NCBI RefSeq assembly: GCF_024868665.1
Contig: NC_079907.1
Location: 19,431,048-19,495,047, forward strand
From: Triplophysa rosa
Taxonomy: Eukaryota; Chordata; Actinopteri; Cypriniformes; Nemacheilidae
Reading direction: 5' to 3'
Length of the DNA stretch: 64,000 bases
The notes under the pieces are model-generated. The model ran no database searches and was not told where the DNA came from. It saw only the letters and a list, made by a program, of their open reading frames with translations. Positions 47,583 through 64,000 of this stretch are shown here, piece by piece (position 1 is the stretch's first letter; every line of letters starts with the position of its first letter). The position numbers were made by a program, and so were the translations under genes.

Positions 47583-50500
47583 CGAGGTGTTTATCTTGGT
47601 GCATCGAACATTGCTGAATGGTGCAGTTTTGCATTGCCAACGTAAAAGTGATTCAATGCTTCAGTGGCACTGCTGTTGGGCACTACCTCAGATGGGTGGA
47701 TGCAAAACAAATCATACAAATCATTGCAACTGTTGTTCAAACTAAGCTGTGATTTACTTTGGGAACCAGAGCTGAGCCAGAACTGTTTACCTAAAAGCTG
47801 TGTAGAAATAAACCCGGCTGACAAGAAAACGTTCCAATAACGTTTTTCTAACATTGCTGTCAAGTTATGAATACATTACGTCTGCATGTTTGAAGCATTC
47901 AACTATCAATTTATCATTTTTAGCAATACATGTAATGTTGTTTAAAAGCTCTTTTTACGTCATTGCATTTTTGAGAACGTTTAGAGAACGCCTCATTCAT
48001 GTCAGTGGTTCATTTCTTTGGCTTAAAGAACCATCACAGCCTTCTTCAAAATAAATTAATGTTGGCCAATGTCATCCATCAGACACTTATATCCAAAGCG
48101 ACTTACAAATGAGGATCCATCACTGTTGGTGAGCATTATTCATATTCTGACCCCTCCCTGCATGTCGCGTTATCTGTGAATGGTTTTGAACAAGGCTGGT
48201 CCATTCACTAAATAACTTTCATTCATCTGGTGCGTTCAAAGGTCTCTCAGTCATGCTTTGAACATTAGACACATTAAATGCTTGTTTTGTACATAGATCT
48301 GCTGACTTCTGCTGTTGACATCATTCATCTTGAAGGCAGTGAAAGAACCTTTGACCTGAATACTTCCCCTGTTACTGTACACCAAAACACCAAAACACCT
48401 GCATCTGTTTTTTTCCTCAAAGAAGTCTTAAAAGGTACAAACACTCATTTGAATTTGATCACCTTTTTTTGTCACAGCCCTTTTTCTTTTGCTACTGATC
48501 AATGCAACATTTGCATTCTTGGAGAGAACATTCTGAGACCGGAATTTATCTGAAGATAACACACAGTAGACCTTATAAACGTAATGTTTTTAGATTGTTG
48601 AGCTAAATGTTACATCACTGATACTTTTATAAAATACGGTCTTATCAAACAAATTGGCAAAAGTTTTTCTTTTTTTCTTTTGTAGCAATGTGCATACAGT
48701 AAATCAACCTAACATGTGTCTCAGCTTTACTTATATTGTACTGTAACAACGTCTGTAGTTTTCTGCAGTTTTGTTCATGTGCAGTAGATTGTAGTGATAA
48801 TGAAAATGTATTTATTGTTATGCATTACAATAAAAAAGGGTTAAAAAGAGCCAAAACCTTTCTCTTTTGTTTTTATTTTTTGCATTACAATTAATTAATT
48901 AATTCTCTATCCTGAAGTGAGCATTAAACAGTAACCAGCTTCACCTGGCTCTCTTGAACTCTCTTTTATACATATTACATTTTGGTCTGCATGTGGGTTT
49001 GTGACGGTGTACGAGGCCAAAGGGCAGAACAGCTTGTTTATGTGGTTGTTGGCCTGGAGAATCAGCCCGGCTTGTTACTGAGTGTACAAACAGCCTTATC
49101 AATGTTTGTTCCTCCCTTACTGAAGGTTACACGTCAAACGTGCGCAATACAGCACTGAACTGTCCTGAACAAACCACCAGCTAGTGTAAAAGGCACGAGA
49201 AATTATATTTCGGTTAAAGCTGCAACTTGTCACTTTTGACCACACGTACTGTAAGTGACATTTGACAGCTCAACTTATAAATCATTATAATAAGTTTACC
49301 TTTGTGAATCGAGGTAATTTAAGGAGATGGTTTTCAATACTGAGTTATTAGATACTTGCTCAATAACTAATTTTTGCTTATTTGTAACCAAAAAAGTTAC
49401 AGATTACAGTTTTAGAAAATACGCATGCGATGTCGAGGTTTCAAAATCAAAGAATCTTGCCAAAACAAATCTTAATGCAAGTTTCCTCATTTAATTAAAC
49501 TTTCAAAATCAAGAGACAGTGGGAGGTAACTATACACAAAATATCTTAAAGCAACACTTTGTAGTTTTTTACCTTAAAATAATGTCTCTAAAATTATTTA
49601 AATAGAACAACTCTTAACTGGATGAATTCTACTCCCGTCTCATAGCGGAAGAATTCTACTCCTGTCTCATCCCGTCTCATAGTACAAGTTCTGTGTTGGG
49701 GTCGGTACACACAGCCCCGCCCATCCCCTGCCTGCGGAAGAGTGCCACATGGTTTCCAAACAACGTTTCTGCATTCGCCAGTTTTATCAGCTTAGTAAAC
49801 AAGTTCACGTGTTTTGCGCTACCCACGGGGAAGCTTATACAGCGACATTTTTTACGACACTGGTAACAGACGATTGTGCTTATCAACCACATGGGGGAGC
49901 TGTGAGAAAAAGTTTTAAAGTGTTGCTTTAACATCCAAAGAAGAGTATGCAGTTTTATCACGGTTTGTTAAGCAACCTGACATTGTGACCTATTAAGACA
50001 TTCTGAATGTAGTTAAACTGAGACTTATTCAACTTTAAATCCATCAGCAGTTGACTCAAGTTGAGCTCCACCCATCATCAACGATAGTTAAAATTAAAAT
50101 GCATGATGAACTTTTTACTTGCATGTTGTAGGTCTTAATGAAACTGCAATGAGTGAAATATTTGATTTCTTCCCCTAAAAAAAGGTAAAGTAAAGGAGGA
50201 GTGTTCAGATTTAATAGCACTCAAATCATATTCGAAACAACAAATATTTTTGTGCATGGTGTTTGTTATTTGATTGCTAAACCGACTCTTTAATTTATAA
50301 TATCAATTTGTAGAAAAAGAAATTAAACTTCAATGTAGTCATGGTGACCATGTCATTTACCTCTCTTCGTGTTTATGGCTGTTATCACTGTACTGCTCGC
50401 GTGGGTCTCTTCCTCTCTGCTCACTGATAAACCAGACATGATCAACTTGAGCAAGATGAGCAAGGTGAAGTTAAAAGCCTGAGCCGTTTTTCTCCTATTG

Positions 50501-51130
50501 CATGAATAATCTGATGTAAAACAGCACAGGCATAGACACACGCTGACGTACAGTACAGGTCCACTTGAGGGGTCATGACCTCGGTTGACATAGTTGATTA
50601 TTATTATTCATAGACATTATATTTAAAATGACAACAGAATGCATTTAGAGACAATGTGCTTGTCAAACATTGGTAGAACATCTCTATAGTGAAAAAAGAT
50701 GCTACTGACATCATTCACCGATTTAAAAAGTGAGGGTTTATTGTTTTGTTATCTAATGCAATGAAAGCAATTCATGTTAATTGTGTCTTAGTAATTGAAA
50801 TACTTTACCGCTGTGTTAAATCTGCATATAAACATATTACATAACAATGACAATCTTCACAACCTTTAATGTAGAAAAAATGCATAGTAAACAATAAATG
50901 AACAATCAATGTATGCATTGAACAGCATGAAAAGAAATAAATACAGATCAGATTTTGTTTCTCACAACGCAAAAGAGATTTGTTTGGCAAGAAAGACAAT
51001 CTAAATTAAACATGACATTTCACATGTGAAGGATAAAAGCCAGCGTCTGTTTGTTGTGCAGCGTGACTCATCTTTTACTGTAAACCTGAAAACACTGCAC
51101 TGTGAAGGTTCCTCTTGGGAGATGCTAAAA
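47583..51130. other. Convergent intergenic interval between g6pc1 copy B and ptges3l
   Basis: Starts with the g6pc1 copy B 3' UTR: possible AATAAA at 47807 and another at about 48829. It ends with the ptges3l 3' UTR on the minus strand. Between lie a retroposon-tail fragment near 48075-48110 and a TTAA-flanked MITE at 49546-49931. No coding exon recognised. Confidence 0.5.
49546..49931. mobile_element. MITE with TTAA ends (piggyBac-like)
   Basis: The left end TTAAAGCAACACTTTGTAGT is mirrored by the right end AAAGTGTTGCTTTAA. Both termini are TTAA, the target of piggyBac-type elements. The interior is 386 bp with GC-rich patches and a short duplication (GAATTCTACTCC..GTCTCAT twice). No coding capacity. 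Confidence 0.6.
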
Positions 51131-52922
51131 TCAGTCACTCTAAAAACAAATGTATCATACAATGAAAACCAGACTGAAATAACAATATGATTCAGAATTG
51201 TGTAATTTTGTGTCCAGACACTTACGAGGTCGTCCAGGTCGTCCATGGCAGGAGGTTCTCCCTTGTTATTCTTAACGTCATTAAACATCTGCATTTTGAA
51301 ACAGTCACTGTGTCTTTTAGTTCATTTATGAATTATGATGACATAATAATATACTACAAACTCCAGCATCAGTGATTGTGGATGTTAGGGATCATTTGTA
51401 ATGAACAGATGTCAGGGACTTACATCAATGTAATGCTCATATTCTGCCATACCATCTTCCTCCTCGTGTTCCCAATCTCTCCAGTTATCAAAGTCAACTA
51501 ATAGCCATGCGGGCTGCAAGAGCACAGTGAAACACAAACAGACAAATAAATGCTCCTATTCCATTTGAAATGCTACTGCACCCATAATTCAATTCAATCA
51601 GACTGCAGATCAGAATGAGTGCTTATATTGCTAAACATTGCAATCTGATTTCAATATTTACATGAACAAAGCTCCGTTTGAAATGTCTTTCGGATCGAGC
51701 TCAATCGTCTGATTTCTAACACATGATTTGATTCCATGAAGAGCAGATAGAGTACCTTCGCTAGGTCTTTCTGGAGTCTGGGCCATGCCGCATTGTCTTT
51801 GCCTTTCCTTATCATCATATTAATGGTGCGATCCAGAACCTTCTCCCGTGAATCCTGAAAGAACATTTTTCACAGAATTACTCAAGAAGGCCACAAAACT
51901 TTTTTATAAACTGGTACTCCAAAACAATCCTGAAAATATTGATTTCTTCCATAAAACACAAACATGATTCCCAAACACGTGCTACAGGCTTTGAATCACA
52001 AAAAAACATCAGATACTTACTGACTTAAGGACTCGATCATAAAATTCAATTTCATTGTAAATGTTGTTGTCATCCACATCTTTACAACTGAAAAATGACA
52101 AATGAGTTTTATTCATCGCACGTGTTGCTCGTAATAAACTACAGCACTACAGTATTTACTCGTGATGTAACAAAAACAGAAACAAAAGAGACAATTATTT
52201 ATTTACAGTCAAATTCAGAGAAAGATATTTGGAAGAATGCTTATAACCAGACAGATTTTGCCCCCCATTGACTCCCATAGTAGGAAAAAATACAATGGAA
52301 GTCATAAGTGCCCCAGAACTGTTTGCTGTCCCACATTCTTCAAAATGTCTTCTTACTGTATGTGTTCGGCAGAACAAAAAATGACTGGTTGTCAATGGGG
52401 GGGAAATCTGTTTGGTTATAAGCATTCTTCCAAATATCTTTCTCTGTGTTCATCAGTACAAAGACATTTATACAGATTTGGAACAACGTGAAGGTGAGTA
52501 AATGATGACAGAATTTTCATTTTTGGGTGAAGTATCCCTTTACAGACATCCCACGTGTGATTTTTTTCATGGAACATTTAACATAAAACACTTGATATGA
52601 TCAAATGTGATTTCCTCACGCACCTCATGATGATTTTTGTGTCCTGGACATCTACTTGCACATCTTTTGGATTTTGAACCTGAAAGTTGATGGTGACGTA
52701 TTTTTTCCGGTCATACCACAGTGTTCTGGCAGGCTGACTTTAGAAAACAAATACTTCACATTAAGTTGCTTTCTTACAACAAAACAGAAGAATGTCTAAA
52801 ACATACAATAAACCAGCCATAGAAAGGTCAATCTAAAAGTACTCTTCACAAGCATGTGGCTTCTGCTCGTTGAAACATCATGTTTATACTTACCAGTTCT
52901 CCGGTCGAACAATCTTTGGCAT
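51131..52922 (-). CDS. ptges3l: Prostaglandin E synthase 3-like (p23 / CS-domain co-chaperone)
   Basis: Member of the p23/Sba1 family, small CS-domain proteins that bind the HSP90 ATPase state; the exact role of this paralogue is little known. Seven exons: 52922-52894, 52737-52624, 52087-52021, 51854-51756, 51513-51424, 51288-51226, 51139-51131; 471 nt, 156 aa. Family features seen: QPARTLWYDRKKYVTINF, the p23 signature WLLVDFDNWRDWEHEEED, and the acidic end PPAMDDLDDL. In human PTGES3L also starts near QPARTLWYDRPKYV. Residues SCKDVDDNNIYNEIEFYD and IRKGKDNAAWPRL complete the beta-sandwich. The final exon is only three codons (Ser, Asp, stop) by the best acceptor; a 2-bp-later acceptor would stop one step earlier. 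Intron 2 carries a MITE. MEF2 and E-box sites lie upstream. Confidence 0.94.
52205..52545. mobile_element. MITE of the TTCACCC / ATTCTGTCATC family in ptges3l intron 2
   Basis: Left GAGAAAGATATTTGGAAGAA and right TTCTTCCAAATATCTTTCTC are exact mirrors, and CCCCCATTGACTCCCATAG has a partner TCAATGGGGGGG. The right end has the classic GAATTTTCATTTTTGGGTGA. Confidence 0.75.
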
Positions 52923-53061
52923 CTTGATGTGATGTACAGTATTGACGTGCTCTTCTGTATAAATGTTTTCAGTAGTTTATGGGGTCTTCTTAACTCTCAG
53001 AGAAGTCCGAATGGAATGGAGAAAGCTCAGTCTGTCGGATTGGTTAGCTGAATGACTGACT

Positions 53062-53089
53062 CTATTTTTAGGATGGATGGTATCAGCTG
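53062..53089 (-). promoter_or_regulatory. MEF2 site and E-box upstream of ptges3l
   Basis: CTATTTTTAG at 53062-53071 is a perfect MEF2 consensus (CTA, four A/T, TAG). CAGCTG at 53084-53089 is a MyoD-type E-box. They lie about 140-167 bp before the ATG, the spacing of a small muscle promoter. Function is inferred. Confidence 0.55.
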
Positions 53090-53172
53090 CTGGGACACTT
53101 AACGCCCCAACCCCCTTTAAATGTGCTGGTGGAACACTCGGGAAAATCACAGTGTTTTCATCCCAGACCCCC

Positions 53173-53310
<138 letters not shown>

Positions 53311-53449
53311 ACCTGCCTGAGGGGGAGGGGGGTCTGCCAAAAGTGTTAAGATCAACAAGAAATATTAATTAACATTCTTTTATAAATATTTAAACACATT
53401 TAAATATTTAGATTCACATGTTTAGATTCTGGTGACACATAAATAGGTT

Positions 53450-53690
53450 TATTTCGATATTTTCATGGTACTTTATATAGACTTTTTATACAGACCTATT
53501 GGCATTGTTTATCCCCTGCTTCAAACCACACTGCCTAACCATAACCCTCACAGAAACCATATTGCATTTTTACCTTTACATTACCACTCGCTGCTCCCCA
53601 CAGGTGAACACGTTTTACTATCCTGGTGGGGACATTTGGTCCCCTCAAAAAGACAAACAGGACCACACAAAGATACAGTATTACATTTTT
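53450..53690. repeat. Dispersed repeat with GGGGACATTTGGTCCCC
   Basis: Contains CCTAACCATAACCCTCACAGAAACC and the self-complementary GGGGACATTTGGTCCCC. A matching GGGGACAAAATGTCCCC occurs next to (GT)n at 27534-27550. It is a common fish repeat that is often beside a CA/GT microsatellite. Confidence 0.55.
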
Positions 53691-53699
53691 TACAATTAC

Positions 53700-54490
53700 A
53701 GGTAAACCTGGGGTGGGGGTGTTTAGTTCATGTTCTGGTGTTTTCAGAAGCTGAGTTTATGTTAATAACCAGTCTGCCACTGGTCTGTCTAAACTGATCT
53801 TCAGTCTTTGATATGTCTTTTGCCTTTAGCGCCATCTGTAGATTGTGTACACTGTATTCATTCAAATAAGAAAGTAATATTTGACAGTTAATTACTGAAA
53901 CAACAAAAAGAGTATTCCAAGACACTCAAGTGGTAGTTTATTTTTTAGTGTATAATTGGGCTGATCGAATCATTAAAATGTTTCAGATGACTAATAGCCT
54001 TTTAAAAATTTACTGAGCACCATTTGGCTACATTTGTGTACATCCCTGTATCACATACCTACACCTACAGAGCCCCTTACGAAAATTAACTATGGTTTAA
54101 AAAATTGTTTTACAACAGTTGAAACAAAACAAAAAAAATGGTTATAGTAAAACAATGGTTACCACCAAATAACCAAAATAAAAGTCACACTTTACAATTT
54201 TATACCGTTCCTCCGCAATGGTCTGTAAATCTTTTATTTTTTACTAGCACCTCAGATAAATGCAAATGCAAAAAATATATTACAAAAATAAAATATATTT
54301 TTGTCTCTTTACTGAATCTTTATTTAGTGTTCAATATATCATTCGAAAGAAACAAAAAATAAATTATCTAGTATTTTTTTTAAACCGTTGTTAGTTTTCA
54401 TAAGGTTGCTTTTACAATTTTACCTCGACAAGAAATATATATTACTGTGATACACAAACTAAAAAAGCTTTTAACACATATTTAAGGAGC
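53700..54490. other. AT-rich interval before kat7
   Basis: No coding exon, RNA gene or named repeat recognised. Confidence 0.4.
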
Positions 54491-54499
54491 AGAAAACGT

Positions 54500-54732
54500 G
54501 AAGGTGCGTGACGTCAGCTCCGCCATGTTTCACGTGATAGCGTCACTTCCGCTCTCCGCTGTGTGGCGCGAGTCGCGAGAGGATGAACAATTGACGACAA
54601 CACAAACACACAAAGTGATGATTGTACAGATGCTCTGTTATGTTAGATAGCTGAGAGCAAACACGTCTTTTTAAAAGCACAAGTCTAACGTGTTGGTGAG
54701 CCGGAAGTGCGTGCGTTTATTTGAGGAGAATC
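54500..54732 (+). promoter_or_regulatory. kat7 promoter and 5' UTR
   Basis: A CpG-rich island-like patch in AT-rich DNA. It contains TGACGTCA (CRE/ATF, at about 54509), CCGCCATG (YY1-like core), TCACGTGA (USF/MYC-type E-box, at about 54530) and ETS motifs CACTTCCGC and GCCGGAAGTG. No TATA box. This is the build of a housekeeping promoter, immediately upstream of the kat7 ATG. Confidence 0.65.
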
Positions 54733-61978
<7,246 letters not shown>

Positions 61979-62514
61979 TGGACTTGTTTTCGTACATTTC
62001 ATACCACATCAGATCTTTCTATGACATTGACTCTTTCAGTAATGTGTTTTGCAAAGATTTGAGCTTTTGGTGTCATTTTTTTGTCTTTTTTATGTGCCCT
62101 TTGTAACTCAGAAATTTCTTACTTTTGTTTTTTACAGTGTTATTTATTTTTGGACTTTTTCAGAATGTTTCACTGGCTAAGTTGCTTCTTTGCCCCGTGT
62201 ATGTTGTTTTAAATTTTTAAAGCAAAAATCTTTATCGGTAGAATGTAGTAAAAGAATTGGGGGCTTGCGAAAAGCGTCGATATTTTCAATCTGTTAAATA
62301 CACTTTTATTCTCTTCAGGGATTGCTTGGTGTTCCCTTGTGTTGAAAGATGTGTAAGCGTGTCTGAATGAGGCAAAAACCTGTCATTGTGATATACTTTT
62401 TATTAGATCACTTTTTGACTGCAGTCATGGAATGGTGTCTCTTTATCAACAGTTGATTGGGTTTAATGATCACTGTCTCTGTAATACAGCGTTGATGCCG
62501 TGATCTCTTCTCCA
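61979..62514. other. Shared 3' UTR space of kat7 and tac4
   Basis: Only 536 bp separate the stop codons of the convergent genes. The DNA is T-rich on the plus strand with no exon or repeat recognised. The transcripts may overlap at their ends. Confidence 0.5.
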
Positions 62515-63816
62515 TCATCGGTAATACTGCAGTTTGTCCCATTCGTCCTGCAGATCTGAGGTGTCAGAAAGAGATGATGTGCTTTTACACACTGCAGCTG
62601 GACACAGACACGCATTGAATCAGAACTGTAAACGTCATACCTGACTCTTTGTTCAGATCTGCAGGTTTGTCCATTGTCGTGCTGGTCTCTGAAAGCGTTT
62701 TTGTCACTGGACCTGCAGATTGAGACGCTCATGTTTTAGGCAACACTTTTAGTTGCTTTGGATGTTTGGGCTTAATGAATGAGCAGCACATTAAACCGAA
62801 GCAGTGTGCATCTGAAGCCATACCTGCTATAGATCTCCTGCCCATGAGTCCCACAAACAGATCTCCTTTGTGCCCTTTGAGGAAACAGGTTATTAGAAGA
62901 GCCGTTAAAACCAGGATGCTCAGACGCTGAACAGAAATCAGTCAAATCTCATAAAGTTTATTACACTTCACCACACATGATTGTGTGTGTTACTCACTTC
63001 TGCGATCCATTCTCACAGGCTGGAGGATCCCTATAGAGCAACAAAAGACAACACAATCCTGTTACTTTATATGTATATAGATATATTTATATATGGACAT
63101 GTCTAAAAGTATGGTCATGATTGTCTTGAAGCTTTGAATAAGCTTGAATGTTTAAAGAGAAAACTAGTGTGAGGAATTATTTTCGCCACCAAGTCAGATT
63201 TATTTTGTTTCCACATAAAATCATGCCGCTAACACATATCATGATAGCTATGCATTTCTAGTGCAAAACAACACTTTTATTTGACAAATAAACCTCAATT
63301 TTTATGAAATTATCTTTTATTACGATACAAAAAAATTTCTCATGGGGTCTCAGACTTATAGTAAAAAAGCTAAGATAAATATATTAAGATAAGTTGACAG
63401 ATAAACTGCATATGTCCTATGATGTGAGGACATACATTTTTTTAAGAAAAAACTTACAATGAAGATAAATCTCTCTTATGATATTTTATATTAAAAATAT
63501 AAACCAATAAATCATTGCAGCTTGTTTTCTACATTTTTGCTTTCAAATGACTGACATCATAGCACAAATTTACCATTTATTTGTCAACTAAATAAAACAC
63601 ATCTGATGTCAATATCTCTTAGTAACATTGTGTCGGAGAGCAATTTACTGTTTTGTTTCACATTCTGGTAAATACTGCACAAATATGTTTTTCAACAAAA
63701 ACTAGCCACAAGTTCTTACCAGAACGTTTTCCCATTAGTCCATAAAACTGATGAGATTTGGATCTCTTGAGCAGAGCAGCCGCTTGACTGGCGAGTTCTT
63801 CCTCCGCTGGATCATT
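62515..63816 (-). CDS. tac4: Tachykinin 4-like precursor (5' end outside window)
   Basis: Secreted neuropeptide precursor; mature tachykinins act on NK receptors. Five exons seen: 63816-63720, 63030-62998, 62874-62824, 62712-62641, 62555-62515. Two tachykinins are encoded, each with an amidation Gly and dibasic sites: KRSKSHQFYGLMGKR in the first exon and RRRHKGDLFVGLMGRR across the second-third junction. Both carry the F-x-G-L-M family core. The FYGLM form is like hemokinin/substance P and the FVGLM form like neurokinin A. The rest is a spacer ending DKLQYYR. The exon with the signal peptide is not in the window. The in-frame ATG at 63843 precedes the preferred acceptor (ggttcag) and encodes no signal peptide, so it is not the true start. 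TAC4 lies beside KAT7 in human. Confidence 0.88.
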
Positions 63817-64000
63817 CTGAACCATCCAGCAAATAATTTTCATTGTCCATGTAGAAAGCAGATCAATTTGAATGATTGATGCAAAAGAAAATGTTAGAAT
63901 TTGTCTCGACTCTTAAGTCCCAACAGTAATAAGATAGAAATACAATAGTTTTGTTTTTAGAAATTGTGGTGTTCGACCATAATGAAAAATATACGTTGAG
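63031..64000. other. tac4 intronic sequence and window edge
   Basis: Apart from the exon at 63720-63816, this is AT-rich intron. 63817 to the end of the window is the upstream intron of tac4 on the minus strand. No repeat or further exon seen. Confidence 0.45.

Noticed and set aside
63817..63843. ATG at 63843 as the start of tac4
   Set aside because: It gives no signal peptide, and an AG acceptor lies between it and the conserved precursor sequence; the true first exon should be further upstream, outside the window.

Overview
This is a vertebrate nuclear window, almost certainly from a cypriniform teleost (carp, minnow or loach group). Genes are split by GT-AG introns (two use GC-AG), coding exons read like zebrafish proteins, and the introns and intergenic DNA are packed with short non-autonomous DNA transposons and dinucleotide microsatellites typical of these fishes. 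A run of 25 N inside a (GA)n tract marks an assembly gap. I found no prokaryotic, viral or CRISPR-like system.

Nine protein genes were assembled exon by exon. From left to right they are: the last two coding exons of a1cf (+); asah2, neutral ceramidase (-, 20 coding exons, 738 aa); sgms1, sphingomyelin synthase 1 (-, 5 coding exons, 405 aa, with candidate non-coding first exons reaching about 32.4 kb); aarsd1, alanyl-tRNA editing protein (+, 12 exons, 412 aa); two glucose-6-phosphatase catalytic-subunit paralogues back to back (g6pc1 copy A, -, 355 aa; copy B, +, 348 aa); ptges3l, a p23-like co-chaperone (-, 7 exons, 156 aa); kat7/HBO1 histone acetyltransferase (+, 14 exons, 552 aa); and the 3' part of tac4, a tachykinin precursor (-). 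For every gene complete in the window, the exon lengths add up to an intact reading frame.

The left part (a1cf-asah2-sgms1) matches a block on human chromosome 10. The right part (aarsd1, g6pc1, ptges3l, kat7, tac4) matches human chromosome 17q21, so the window crosses a synteny junction at about 32.4-33.7 kb. asah2 and sgms1 act on the same lipid pool: ceramidase consumes ceramide, and sphingomyelin synthase converts ceramide plus phosphatidylcholine to sphingomyelin plus diacylglycerol. They lie in tandem on one strand. The two g6pc1 copies are divergently arranged and share a 71-bp block with no differences inside otherwise diverged genes, which suggests gene conversion.

The mobile-element record is unusually readable. 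Six hAT-type elements have 8-bp target duplications, five of them perfect. Two Russian-doll nests are present, one with an empty-site copy elsewhere in the window. There is also a decayed Tc1 transposon with about 195-bp inverted repeats, a tRNA-derived SINE, a decayed THAP-domain transposon, and several palindromic MITE families. I see no convincing undescribed biological system. The observations most worth checking are the g6pc1 conversion tract, the nested hAT insertions, the alternative sgms1 first exons with an adjacent G-quadruplex motif, and the shortened N-terminus of kat7.
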